From positions 186,001 to 250,000 of the forward strand of contig NZ_AUBA01000005.1 of assembly GCF_000429005.1 (NCBI RefSeq): a stretch of 64,000 bases of DNA, written 5' to 3'. Each line of letters opens with the position of its first letter. The first letter of the stretch is position 1. This stretch comes from Novosphingobium acidiphilum DSM 19966 (GTDB lineage Bacteria > Pseudomonadota > Alphaproteobacteria > Sphingomonadales > Sphingomonadaceae). Below the pieces are notes generated by a model, which saw only the letters and a program-made list of their open reading frames with translations, did not search any database and was not told the origin of the DNA. Positions 26,354 through 34,962 of this stretch are shown here, piece after piece. The position numbers were made by a program, and so were the translations under genes.

Positions 26354-26801
26354 CCGGATAGCCCTCCATTCGCTTGATCCGGCGCAGCGAAAACGACGAT
26401 CGCATTGCCGACACCCCGGGCAGGCGCGCCAGGCAATCGCGGTGGATCGTGTCGTAATCGGCCAGATCCGCCGCCGCGACGCGCAACAGATAATCCGCAC
26501 TGCCGCTCATCAGGTGGCATTCAAGGATATCGTCGAAATCGCCCACCGCGCGTTCGAACCGGTCCATCGCCTCGCGGCTCTGGCTGGTCAGAGTGATTTC
26601 GACAAAGACCTCGACGGTCAGGCCCAGCCGACGCGAATCCACCCGCGCGGCGTATCCGGCGATCAGGCCCTGCTCCTCCAGCGCCTTGATCCGGCGATGG
26701 CAGGCCGATGGCGACAGCGACACCAGCTCGCCCAGATCGGCCACCGAGCGCGACGAATCGCGTTGCAACGCTTCAAGCAGATTGCGATCCGTGCGATCCA
26801 T
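26337..26801 (-). CDS. Lrp/AsnC family transcriptional regulator
   Basis: 154 residues. The N-terminal helix-turn-helix reads MDRTDRNLLEALQRDSSRSV then ADLGELVSLSPSACHRRIKALEEQGLI, and the C-terminal RAM domain carries VEVFVEITLTSQ and ILECHLMSGSADYLLRVAA. Lrp proteins bind DNA as dimers up to octamers and sense amino acids. It is divergent from alanine dehydrogenase, and two palindromes lie in the intergenic region, so an alanine-responsive activator of ald is the natural reading (AldR/PutR-like), as in other alphaproteobacteria and mycobacteria. Confidence 0.92.
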   Translation of the reverse strand: MDRTDRNLLEALQRDSSRSVADLGELVSLSPSACHRRIKALEEQGLIAGYAARVDSRRLGLTVEVFVEITLTSQSREAMDRFERAVGDFDDILECHLMSGSADYLLRVAAADLADYDTIHRDCLARLPGVSAMRSSFSLRRIKRMEGYPVSRLR

Positions 26802-26808
26802 GAAAATT

Positions 26809-26838
26809 TATCCCGCCTTTTGCCTATAAATCGGGATA
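26809..26838. promoter_or_regulatory. Inverted repeat at the lrp start
   Basis: TATCCCG (26809-26815) and CGGGATA (26832-26838) are exact inverted arms separated by 16 bases that contain TATAAAT. The position, right at the lrp start codon and promoter, suggests autoregulation by the Lrp protein. Confidence 0.5.
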
Positions 26839-26890
26839 TCATTGCACGCAGGGTCGCCACAAGCGCAAAATCGGGGAATTCATTGCGCCA

Positions 26891-26909
26891 ATGCAGGTCT
26901 ATCCTGCAT
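26891..26909. promoter_or_regulatory. 19-bp palindrome upstream of ald
   Basis: ATGCAGG-TCTAT-CCTGCAT, exact seven-base arms with five-base AT-rich centre, 26 bases before the ald start. Size and AT-rich centre fit an Lrp/AsnC-family binding site. Confidence 0.55.
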
Positions 26910-26935
26910 CAAACATCGCGACAGGAGAGCGACCC

Positions 26936-28051
26936 ATGCGCATCGGCACCGTCACCGAAATCAAGAACCACGAATATCGTGTGGGGCTGACCCCTGAATC
27001 GGCGCGCGAACTGGTCGCGCATGGTCACGACGTCTGGGTTCAGACCGGTGCAGGCCTGGGCATTGGCGCCAGCGATGCCGCCTATGAAGCTGCAGGCGCG
27101 GTGATCAAGCCCGATGCCGCAACGATCTTTGCCGCATGCGAAATGATCGTGAAGGTCAAGGAACCGCAGGCGGTCGAACGCGCGCAGCTGCGCCAGGGCC
27201 AGGTGCTGTATACCTATCTGCACCTTGCCCCCGATCCCGAACAGACCGCAGATCTGGTGAAGTCGGGCGTAACCGCGATCGCCTATGAAACCGTGACCGG
27301 CCCCGGCCGCAGCCTGCCCCTGCTCAAACCGATGAGCCAGGTGGCCGGGCGCATGGCGATCCAGGCGGGCGCCACTGCGCTGGAAAAGGCGCATGGCGGA
27401 CGCGGCGTGCTGCTGGGCGGCGTGCCCGGTGTGGCCCCGGGCAAAGTCGTGGTGATCGGCGGCGGCGTGGTCGGGTTCAACGCCGCGCAGATGGCGGTGG
27501 GCCTTGGCGCCGATGTAACCATCCTCGACCGCGATCCCGAAGTGCTGGAAAAGCTCGACAACCATTTCGAAGGCCGCGCCAGCACGATCTATTCGGGCAA
27601 GGCCACGCTGGCCGCGCTGGTCGCCGATGCCGATCTGGTGATCGGCGCGGTGCTGATCCCCGGCGCCGCGGCACCCAAGCTGGTCACGCGCGACATGCTG
27701 GCGACAATGCGGCCGGGCGCAGTGCTGGTCGATGTCGCGATCGACCAGGGCGGCTGTTTCGAAACCAGCCACGCCACCACCCATGCGGAACCGACCTATG
27801 TGGTCGACAACGTGGTGCATTATTGCGTGGCCAACATGCCCGGCGGCGTGGCGCGCACCAGCACGTATGCGCTGAACAATGTCACCCTTCCCCACGCCCT
27901 GCGCATCGCCAACATGGGTTGGCAGGCCGCGCTCAAGGCGGACCCGCACCTTGCCGCGGGCCTGAACGTGCACGACGGCAAAGTGACGTATGAAGCCGTG
28001 GCAAGCGAACTGGGCTATCCCTACACCCCCGTCGCCGACGTGCTGGGCTGA
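26936..28051 (+). CDS. ald: Alanine dehydrogenase
   Basis: 371 residues from the ATG at 26936, with AGGAGAG well placed upstream. It catalyses reversible NAD-dependent deamination of L-alanine to pyruvate and ammonia in the cytoplasm, used for alanine catabolism. Seen: N-terminal MRIGTVTEIKNHEYRVGLTP, catalytic Lys75 in VKVKEP and His96 in YTYLHLA, the Rossmann motif VVVIGGGVVGFNAA, and the family-specific DVAIDQGGCFETS. Its length is the family norm. A hairpin terminator follows 8 bases after the stop. Regulation by the divergent Lrp gene is likely. Confidence 0.97.
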   Translation: MRIGTVTEIKNHEYRVGLTPESARELVAHGHDVWVQTGAGLGIGASDAAYEAAGAVIKPDAATIFAACEMIVKVKEPQAVERAQLRQGQVLYTYLHLAPDPEQTADLVKSGVTAIAYETVTGPGRSLPLLKPMSQVAGRMAIQAGATALEKAHGGRGVLLGGVPGVAPGKVVVIGGGVVGFNAAQMAVGLGADVTILDRDPEVLEKLDNHFEGRASTIYSGKATLAALVADADLVIGAVLIPGAAAPKLVTRDMLATMRPGAVLVDVAIDQGGCFETSHATTHAEPTYVVDNVVHYCVANMPGGVARTSTYALNNVTLPHALRIANMGWQAALKADPHLAAGLNVHDGKVTYEAVASELGYPYTPVADVLG

Positions 28052-28058
28052 TCGTCGC

Positions 28059-28097
28059 GCAGCGGCCATCCCCCCGCGCACGGGGAATGGCCGCTGC
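28059..28097 (+). terminator. Strong hairpin after ald
   Basis: GCAGCGGCCAT pairs with ATGGCCGCTGC around a CCCC/GGGG inner stem. No run of T follows, but the 15-bp stem is by far the strongest hairpin in this area. It also shows that an ATG at 28087 is not a gene start. Confidence 0.7.
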
Positions 28098-28197
28098 ATC
28101 CGGTGTTGGTCATTCACGGGGTTTCCCAACCCGGTGGCTGGTTATAAGACACAGCGGACCGGCCGACCTGACCGGGGTGACAGGCGGGATTTTGCGC

Positions 28198-29028
28198 GTG
28201 AACTATACCCTGATGGTGGCAATCAGCGTTCTGTCCGCTGACCAGGTTCTTGCGCAATCCGGCGGTGATGCCACCGCGTTGCCCCCCGCGCCCGCGCCGA
28301 CGCCGATCTGCACCGATCGCCCGACGCATTCCAATTTTGCCTGCACCGTTCCCGATGGCGGGGTTCAGATCGAAGCAGACGCCATCAACTGGTCACGCCG
28401 CTCGCTGGATGGCACCACCACCGACATCGTGCTGTTTACCAACCCCACCGTAAAATATGGTCTGTCGGGCTCGACCGATGTCGAAGTGAACTGGGCGCCT
28501 TACGCCAGCGTGCACACGCATCGCCCGGCGGGTTCGTCGACCACGGTGGATGGAACGGGTGACGTGATCTTGCGCTTCAAACAGCGCCTGACGGCCGCCG
28601 ATGCCAAACTGACCTTTTCGATGGTGCCGTTTGTCAAGGCACCGACCGCGCGCGCAGGTATCGGCAATGGCCAGTGGGAAGGCGGGCTGATCGGGGCGAC
28701 AAACTACCAGTTGACCCCCACGTTGCTGCTGACGCTTGATCCCGAACTTGACGTGCGCGCGGATGCATCGGCCCCGTCGCGGCGCCATCTGGCCATGCAG
28801 CAGCTGATCAATCTTGGCTGGTCAGCCACGCCACGACTGACGCTCTATGGCGAAGTCTGGACCGACCAGGATTACGATCCGGCCGGAACGACGCGGCAAT
28901 TTTCTGCCGATTTCGCAATCGCCTGGCTGCTGCGCCCCAAACTGCAGCTTGATGCGGGAACCAATCTGGGTCTGAACCGCGCGACACCCGGCACGCAGGT
29001 TTATCTGGGCGTGTCGGCGCTGTTCTGA
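28198..29028 (+). CDS. Outer-membrane beta-barrel protein, Phenol_MetA_deg-like transporter
   Basis: 276 residues from a GTG at 28198, with GGCGGGA upstream; the open frame reaches back to 28087, but that ATG lies in the ald terminator. A signal peptide (LMVAISVLSADQVLAQ) precedes a barrel that ends in an aromatic residue (VYLGVSALF). CTDRPTHSNFACTVPDGGVQIEAD near the start matches the Phenol_MetA_deg/transporter family of outer-membrane proteins. These are thought to pass hydrophobic or aromatic compounds across the outer membrane, though few are proven. It lies alone before a second barrel gene. Confidence 0.75.
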   Translation: MNYTLMVAISVLSADQVLAQSGGDATALPPAPAPTPICTDRPTHSNFACTVPDGGVQIEADAINWSRRSLDGTTTDIVLFTNPTVKYGLSGSTDVEVNWAPYASVHTHRPAGSSTTVDGTGDVILRFKQRLTAADAKLTFSMVPFVKAPTARAGIGNGQWEGGLIGATNYQLTPTLLLTLDPELDVRADASAPSRRHLAMQQLINLGWSATPRLTLYGEVWTDQDYDPAGTTRQFSADFAIAWLLRPKLQLDAGTNLGLNRATPGTQVYLGVSALF

Positions 29029-29183
29029 AATCAGGGCAGACCTTTATGAAACCATTACCTTTTGTCCATGCAATCGCCTTTGCACCTTAAGCCGACTGCG
29101 GCCTAACCGCTTTGCACTGGCACGGCCCGTCAGGCGCACGATCGCAACGCGCAGGACGGATCGCCAAGACGAAGGGTGATCCC

Positions 29184-30908
29184 ATGACAATATTTGCCAG
29201 CCGGTTTGTTGCCGGGCTGATTTTGATCGATGCGCTTGGCCTTGGCGGGGTCGATGCGGCACAGGCTGACCAACCGGCCGCACCTGCCGAAGACGCATCG
29301 CCCGCACCGGCAGCACCACCGGCCGCGCCGGCCACAATCACCGATAAATCGCTCGGCACCAGCGTGATCGGGCGTTTCTTCAACTATCAGGCCGCCGAAT
29401 GGGGCAAGGCCGCCTCGCCGCTGGAAACCGACCCCAACGCGCCGGTGTCACGGCGCACCGACTGGGCCCCGGCGCCGGTCACCGCCCCGCCCTATCCGTT
29501 TACCGACTGGCCCTATGGCGGCTCGGAACTGATGGGCGCCACGCGCCCAAGTTCGGTGGACAGCCCCTTGATGGTGGCGATTGCCGACACCGGGCTGGGC
29601 AAGGCCATGGCCGGTGCGCATATCCAGATGTACGGCTGGGTGGACGTGGGCGGCAATATTTCGACCAGCCATGTCCACCAGGGCAATCAGCCGGCGGCTT
29701 ATGCCTATGCACCCAACACGGTTCAGCTGGATCAGGCCGTGCTCTACATCGAACGCACACCCGATACGGTGCAAAGCGATCATGTCGACTGGGGCTTTCG
29801 CGTGTCGGGAATTTATGGCTCGGATTATCGCTATACCGCGTCGCGCGGATTTCTGGTTGATCGCGGGCTGTTTCAAAAGAACAAGATCAACGGTTTTGAC
29901 ATGCCGATGATCTATGGCGAAGTGTTCGTGCCCAAGATCGCCCAGGGGCTGCTGATCCGTATCGGCCGCTATATCTCGTTGCCCGACATCGAGGCGCAAC
30001 TGGCTCCCAACAACTATATGTACAGCCATTCGCTGACCTACACTTTCGACAATTACACCAACGAAGGGGTCCAGTTGACTTTGGCCGCGACCAAGAACCT
30101 GTTTCTGCAACTCGGGGTCAGCATGGGTTCGGACACCGCGCTGTGGAACGCCAACAAGCGGCTGCCGAATGCGACGTATGGCCAGTCGCTACCCTATGGC
30201 ACCGATGCCTCGGGCAACACGCTTTATACCACCAACACGCTGTTCCCCGGCGCCACGTTCAAGACCGATCCCGGCGCGGTGCCGTCGATCACCGCCTGCG
30301 TGCGCTATCAGTCAAGCTCGGCCCGCGACAATGTCTATGTCTGTGCCGACGCGATCAACCACGGCACCTGGGGCTATAACAACCTGCAGTGGTTTGGGGT
30401 GACGTATTACCACAAGTTCACCCGCAACACCCATGTGGCGTTCGAAAGTTATTATCTTTACCAAAAGAACGTGGTCAACGTCGATGCCGGATCGCCCGGG
30501 CTGGCCATTTTCAGCGCCGGCGGCACCCCGTTCAGCCCGCAGTTCTACCTGTTCAACGGCCCCAACGGCGCGCAATGCAACGACGTGAACGCAGTGTCAT
30601 GCACAGCCAAAGTCTATACCGCGCTGGCCTACTGGAACTGGCAGCCCTCGCCGTTGGACAACCTGTCGTTGCGCACCGAATACTACAACGATGAACAGGG
30701 CCAGCGTACCGGCACCAAATCGCGGTATTACGAAGTGGGCATCGGCTGGCAGCACTGGCTTTCACCCCAGATCGAACTGCGCCCCGAAGTCACCTATTAC
30801 CGCTCGCTCGATGGCAATGCGTTCAACAACGATTTTTCAACCGGGAACACCGCATTTGCCAAAAACCATCAACTGATGGCGGCAGGCGACGTGATCATCC
30901 ATTTCTGA
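29184..30908 (+). CDS. Putative beta-barrel porin (BBP2/OmpL-like)
   Basis: 574 residues from the ATG at 29184, preceded by AAGGG eight bases before. A signal peptide ends near AAQA, followed by a Pro/Ala-rich linker (PAAPAEDASPAPAAPPAAPA). The rest is a beta-barrel with many aromatic-girdle strands (QMYGWVDVGGNIS, WGFRVSGIYGSDYRY, LTYTFDNYTNEGVQL) and ends in VIIHF, a terminal Phe as needed for outer-membrane insertion. It fits the porin-2/OmpL-like family, whose natural solutes are mostly unknown. No neighbour indicates its substrate. Confidence 0.82.
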   Translation: MTIFASRFVAGLILIDALGLGGVDAAQADQPAAPAEDASPAPAAPPAAPATITDKSLGTSVIGRFFNYQAAEWGKAASPLETDPNAPVSRRTDWAPAPVTAPPYPFTDWPYGGSELMGATRPSSVDSPLMVAIADTGLGKAMAGAHIQMYGWVDVGGNISTSHVHQGNQPAAYAYAPNTVQLDQAVLYIERTPDTVQSDHVDWGFRVSGIYGSDYRYTASRGFLVDRGLFQKNKINGFDMPMIYGEVFVPKIAQGLLIRIGRYISLPDIEAQLAPNNYMYSHSLTYTFDNYTNEGVQLTLAATKNLFLQLGVSMGSDTALWNANKRLPNATYGQSLPYGTDASGNTLYTTNTLFPGATFKTDPGAVPSITACVRYQSSSARDNVYVCADAINHGTWGYNNLQWFGVTYYHKFTRNTHVAFESYYLYQKNVVNVDAGSPGLAIFSAGGTPFSPQFYLFNGPNGAQCNDVNAVSCTAKVYTALAYWNWQPSPLDNLSLRTEYYNDEQGQRTGTKSRYYEVGIGWQHWLSPQIELRPEVTYYRSLDGNAFNNDFSTGNTAFAKNHQLMAAGDVIIHF

Positions 30909-30919
30909 CCTGCCACGGT

Positions 30920-30952
30920 TGCGGCACAGCGGGTTTGCCCCGATGTGCCGCA
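30920..30952. terminator. Bidirectional hairpin between convergent genes
   Basis: TGCGGCAC (30920-30927) pairs exactly with GTGCCGCA (30945-30952) around a 17-base loop, in the 53-bp gap between the porin and the ABC-F gene. No T run on either strand. Confidence 0.6.
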
Positions 30953-30961
30953 CACATCGCC

Positions 30962-32848
30962 CTACCCGCCCTGCCCTTCGGCAAAGGCCAGGTCATAGGC
31001 TTCGCTCAGGCCCATCCAGCTCGCCTCGATCTCTTCAAGCTTTGACGCGGCCAGACCGCGCCGGCGCGACAGTTCGCCCATCGGCAGTTTGGCCAGTTCG
31101 CCGGTGGCGCGCGCCGGTTCGAACATCGCGCGGTCCAACGCATTGATTTCGGCCTGCAGCTTGGCGATCTGGGATTCGGCGTCGATCACCTTCTTTTTGA
31201 TCCCGCGCAGCTGTTCGCGCAATTGGGCATTGGCCTTGCGATCGGCCTTGGCGCCCGATTTCGATTTTTCGCCCTCGCCCTTGGGCTGGTTCCGGCCGAG
31301 CACGAAATCGATGTAATCGTCCATCGCCCCGTCAAACGCGAGCGCGGTGCCGTTGTCGACCAGCACCAGCCGGTCGGCGGTCAGTTCGACCATGTGCCGA
31401 TCGTGGCTGATCAGGATCACCGCACCCTTGTAGGTGTTCAACGCCTGCACCAGCGCCTCGCGCGCGTCGACGTCAAGGTGGTTGGTCGGCTCGTCCAGGA
31501 TCAGCAGGTGCGGCGCATCGCGGGTGACCAGCGCCAGCGCAAGACGCGCACGTTCACCCCCCGACAGCGTGCGGATCTCGGCAGTGGCGCGCCCCCCGGA
31601 AAAGCCGAAGCGGCCCAGCTGGCTGCGCACTTTCTGTGGCGTTGCGCCGGGCATGGCGCGCTGCATATGGATCAGCGGGGTGGCATCGCCGGCCAGTTCC
31701 TCGACCTGGTACTGGGTGAAATAGCCCACGCGCATCTTGGTGCTGGTGCTCATCGCGCCTTCCATCGCGGGCAATTGCGCGGCCAGCAGGCGCGCCAGCG
31801 TGGTCTTGCCATTGCCGTTGCGGCCCAGCAGCGCGATCCGGTCATCGGGATCGATGCGCAAGTTCAGCCGGCGCAGGATCGGTTTTTCGCCATAGCCGAC
31901 GCTGGCCAGATCGAGCGTGATCAGCGGCGGGCGCAATTCGTCGGGATCGGGAAAATCAAAGCTGAGCGAGGGATCTTCGCTCAATGCCGCGATCGGCTCC
32001 ATCTTGGCCAGCATCTTGGCACGCGCCTGCGCCTGGCGCGCGGTCGAGGCGCGCGCGCTGTTGCGCGCGACATAGTCGGCCAGTTTGGCGCGCTGCGCAT
32101 CCTGCGCCGCGGCAAACGAGGCAGCCTGTGCCGCGCGTTCGGCGCGCTGACGTTCAAACGCGTCATAGGCGCCGGGATAAAGCGTCAGCTTGCCACCCTG
32201 CAAATGCAGGATGTGATCGACCACGGTGTTAAGCAGATCGCGTTCGTGGCTGATGATCAGCAGCGTTGCGGGATAGGATTTGAGAAAGTTTTCCAGCCAC
32301 AGCGTGGCTTCGAGATCGAGGTGGTTCGACGGTTCGTCGAGCAGCAGCACATCGGGTTCGGAAAACAGCAGCGCACCCAGCGCCACGCGCATCTTCCACC
32401 CGCCTGAAAACGAATCGAGCGGCTGGCCCTGCGCCACCTCGTCAAAGCCCAGACCCGACAGGATGCGCGCGGCACGCGCCGGCGCCGTATAGGCATCGAT
32501 CGCGATCAGCCGTTCGTGGATATCGCCCAGCAGGTTCGGATCGTGTTCGGTTTCTGACCGGGCAAGCAGGTCGGCGCGCTCGACATCGGCGGCCAGCACG
32601 GTTTCGAACGGCGTTGCGGTACCATTGGGCGCTTCCTGCGCGATATAGCCCAGCCGGCACCCGCGTGGCATGTCGACCGATCCGGCATCGGGATCGATCT
32701 CGCCGATCAGCGTCTTGACCAAGGTAGACTTGCCCGCGCCATTGCGCCCGACCAGCCCCACTTTGCCACGCGGCGGAATGGCCGCACTGGCCCCGGCAAT
32801 GATATCGCGCCCGCCCAGGCGCACGGTCAGGTTTGAAATGCTCAGCAT
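30962..32848 (-). CDS. ABC-F family ATPase (Uup/YheS-like)
   Basis: 628 residues from the ATG at 32848; the frame upstream to 32977 overlaps the promoter region. Two ABC cassettes are fused without membrane spans: Walker A GRNGAGKST and GRNGNGKTT, signature SFSGGWKMR in the first and LSGGERARLALAL in the second, Walker B VLLLDEPSNHLD and LLILDEPTNHLD. A linker and a charged, coiled-coil C-terminus (ESQIAKLQAEINALD) follow. ABC-F proteins bind the ribosome and relieve stalled translation or protect against antibiotics; the exact member cannot be told apart, so no symbol is given. Confidence 0.92.
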   Translation of the reverse strand: MLSISNLTVRLGGRDIIAGASAAIPPRGKVGLVGRNGAGKSTLVKTLIGEIDPDAGSVDMPRGCRLGYIAQEAPNGTATPFETVLAADVERADLLARSETEHDPNLLGDIHERLIAIDAYTAPARAARILSGLGFDEVAQGQPLDSFSGGWKMRVALGALLFSEPDVLLLDEPSNHLDLEATLWLENFLKSYPATLLIISHERDLLNTVVDHILHLQGGKLTLYPGAYDAFERQRAERAAQAASFAAAQDAQRAKLADYVARNSARASTARQAQARAKMLAKMEPIAALSEDPSLSFDFPDPDELRPPLITLDLASVGYGEKPILRRLNLRIDPDDRIALLGRNGNGKTTLARLLAAQLPAMEGAMSTSTKMRVGYFTQYQVEELAGDATPLIHMQRAMPGATPQKVRSQLGRFGFSGGRATAEIRTLSGGERARLALALVTRDAPHLLILDEPTNHLDVDAREALVQALNTYKGAVILISHDRHMVELTADRLVLVDNGTALAFDGAMDDYIDFVLGRNQPKGEGEKSKSGAKADRKANAQLREQLRGIKKKVIDAESQIAKLQAEINALDRAMFEPARATGELAKLPMGELSRRRGLAASKLEEIEASWMGLSEAYDLAFAEGQGG

Positions 32849-32862
32849 GGGCGCCGCATAGA

Positions 32863-32908
32863 GCATTGCGCAAAAAAGTGGGTACCGGTTTTTTGCTTTT
32901 TGCAATGC
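32863..32908. promoter_or_regulatory. AT-rich nested inverted repeat
   Basis: GCAAAAAA (32870-32877) pairs with TTTTTTGC (32889-32896); outer arms GCATTGC (32863) and GCAATGC (32902) extend it. It lies between divergent abc-F and lysR genes and is the most AT-rich spot nearby, so it may be a promoter or LysR-family binding region. Confidence 0.4.
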
Positions 32909-33003
32909 GGTGTCAAAAAACCCGCATTCCAGCAAGGAACTTGACGGCGCGCGCAAGAATGCAATCCCTTTGCGCAACCATTGCCCTTCCGAAAGCGATC
33001 CCG

Positions 33004-33936
33004 ATGCCTGCGTTTTCGCGTTTCCTGCGTTACTTCATGGTGGTCGGGCGTCTCGGTTCGATCCGCCGTGCCGCTGAAGAGCTGAATGTGTCGGCCTCGG
33101 CGATCGATCGGCAGATCCTGAATGTGGAGGCCGATCTTGGCATGCCGCTGTTCGAACGCCTGCCCACCGGGCTGCGCCTGACCGCGGCGGGCGAAGTGCT
33201 GATGGCGGCGGGCGGGCGCTGGCAAAAGAACCTCGCCGATGTGCGCGCCCAGATCGAGGATCTGCGCGGCCTCAAACGCGGGCATGTCGATATCGCGGTG
33301 ATCGATGCGCTCGCCAAGGGGCATGTGCCCGCTGTCCTGCATTCGCTGCAAGAGCGGTATCCCGGCATATCCATCGGCATCAAGGTCCATGGCAATGACA
33401 TCGTGCGCCGGATGGTGGCCGATGGCGAAGTGGATCTGGCGATCATGTTCGAACCGCAATCGTACCGCGATCTGACCGTCAGGGCCTTTGTCGATGTCGT
33501 GCTCGGCTTCGTGGTCCCGCCCCGGCATCCACTGGCACAGCACCGCGAAACGCGTTTTTCATCGTGTGCCGGCATGCCCGTGATCGCGCCTGACCGTCCG
33601 CTGGCGGTCAGTCAGCAGATCGAGGTGCTCGAAGCCACCAATTCGGTGGCACTCGACCGGCGGGCGACGTCCGACAACATCCAGATGATCGTGTCGCTGG
33701 TCATGCAGGGCATCGGCGTGGGCATGCTGACCTCGCTCGATGTCGCCACCGAAGTGCAGCGCGGCCTGCTGTCGTTCGTCCGCCTGACCGACCCGGTGCT
33801 GCGCCCGATGACCCTGGCATTGTGCACCGCCACGGCCCGCACCCCGTCGCATGCCGCCGGGATCGTGCTGGGCGAACTGGAAGCCGGCTTTGCGCAACTG
33901 GGCTATCCCGCCGCGCATCGGGTGCCCGGCGTCTAG
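33004..33936 (+). CDS. LysR family transcriptional regulator
   Basis: 310 residues. The N-terminal winged helix FMVVGRLGSIRRAAEELNVSASAIDRQI with the wing FERLPTGLRLTAAGEVL is typical; the periplasmic-binding-type effector domain follows (GHVDIAVIDALAKGHVP, EVDLAIMFEP, VMQGIGVGMLTS). The ATG at 33004 has only a weak ribosome site; other in-frame starts upstream have none better. LysR proteins activate neighbouring genes upon binding a small ligand; here the divergent gene is the ABC-F ATPase and the convergent one the adenine deaminase, so its target may lie elsewhere. Its stop codon overlaps that of the next gene in the palindrome CTAG. Confidence 0.88.
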   Translation: MPAFSRFLRYFMVVGRLGSIRRAAEELNVSASAIDRQILNVEADLGMPLFERLPTGLRLTAAGEVLMAAGGRWQKNLADVRAQIEDLRGLKRGHVDIAVIDALAKGHVPAVLHSLQERYPGISIGIKVHGNDIVRRMVADGEVDLAIMFEPQSYRDLTVRAFVDVVLGFVVPPRHPLAQHRETRFSSCAGMPVIAPDRPLAVSQQIEVLEATNSVALDRRATSDNIQMIVSLVMQGIGVGMLTSLDVATEVQRGLLSFVRLTDPVLRPMTLALCTATARTPSHAAGIVLGELEAGFAQLGYPAAHRVPGV

Positions 33937-34946
33937 CCGCGCGCCGCCACCGCATCCAGCCGCGCACAATGCGCCGCAATCGCCTCGGGTGGCAGAAACG
34001 ACCCCGTCAGGCTGTTGCGCGCCAGTTGCACCAGGTCGCCGCGTGACAGCCCGCGCGCGTGGGCCACGGCGCGATAATTGTCGGCGATATAGCCGCCGAA
34101 ATAGGCCGGATCGTCCGAATTGATCGTGACCTTCAACCCCAGCGCCAGCATGCGGTCAATCGGGTGGTCGGCCAGATCGCCCACCACGCACAGCTTCAGG
34201 TTTGACAGCGGACAGACCGTCAGCGTCATTCCGCTTGCGACCAGCCGTGCCACCAGGTCCGCATCCTCCAATGCGCGATTGCCGTGATCGATGCGATCGA
34301 CGTGCAGCGCATCGAGCGCGCCGGTCACATAGGCGGGCGGCCCTTCTTCGCCGGCATGGGCCACACGTTTCAGGCCGCGCGCGGCGGCGGCGGCAAACAC
34401 GCGGGCAAACTGTTCGGGCGGATGTCCCAGTTCGGACGAATCGAGGCCCACGGCGGTGATCCGGTGCAGCCAGGGATCTGCCTGTGCCAACGTGGCAAAG
34501 GCGTCCGCCTCGCTCAGGTGGCGCAGGAAACTCATGATCAGGCGGCTGGTCAGGCCATGACGCGCATGGGCCTCGGCCATCGCCGAAAGCAGCCCTTCGA
34601 TCACTTCGGCAAACGCCACGCCGCGCATCGTGTGCGTCTGCGGGTCGAACATGATTTCGGCATGCACCACGCCATCGCCCGCGGCGCGATCGAAATAGGC
34701 CATGGCCAGATCGTGAAAATCGGCGCGGGTCAGCAGGACAGCCGCGCCCGCGTAATAAATATCGAGGAAATCCTGCAGATTGCCAAAGTCATAGGCCGCA
34801 CGCACCGCCTCGACACTGTCATAGGGCAATGCCACGCCGTTGCGACGCGCCAGCGCAAACATCAACTCGGGCTCAAGGCTGCCCTCGATATGCAGGTGCA
34901 ACTCGGCCTTGGGCAGCGCCACGATGAAACGGTCAAGATCGGTCAT
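33933..34946 (-). CDS. Adenine deaminase (adenosine-deaminase fold)
   Basis: 337 residues. It hydrolyses adenine to hypoxanthine and ammonia. Zinc and catalytic residues are visible: HLH at 17-19 (ELHLHIEGS), HAGEE at 197-201, His221 in RIDHGNR, and Asp278-Asp279 in INSDDPAYFGGY. True adenosine deaminases carry GIDLAGDE where this protein has GLDSSELGHPP; the SSE and DDPAYFG segments are the features that separate adenine deaminases from adenosine deaminases in this superfamily. Operon with the nucleosidase upstream, 16 bases apart, that can supply adenine. The stop is shared in CTAG with the convergent lysR. Confidence 0.85.
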   Translation of the reverse strand: MTDLDRFIVALPKAELHLHIEGSLEPELMFALARRNGVALPYDSVEAVRAAYDFGNLQDFLDIYYAGAAVLLTRADFHDLAMAYFDRAAGDGVVHAEIMFDPQTHTMRGVAFAEVIEGLLSAMAEAHARHGLTSRLIMSFLRHLSEADAFATLAQADPWLHRITAVGLDSSELGHPPEQFARVFAAAAARGLKRVAHAGEEGPPAYVTGALDALHVDRIDHGNRALEDADLVARLVASGMTLTVCPLSNLKLCVVGDLADHPIDRMLALGLKVTINSDDPAYFGGYIADNYRAVAHARGLSRGDLVQLARNSLTGSFLPPEAIAAHCARLDAVAARG

Positions 34947-34962
34947 CGGCGAAAATCATCCC

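Noticed and set aside
28087..28197. Upstream extension of the outer-membrane protein gene to the ATG at 28087
   Set aside because: That ATG is inside the strong hairpin after ald and the extension lacks a signal-peptide pattern.
33933..34946. Adenosine deaminase
   Set aside because: The substrate-site segment is GLDSSELGHPP and SDDPAYFGG, which is the adenine deaminase pattern rather than the adenosine deaminase one.
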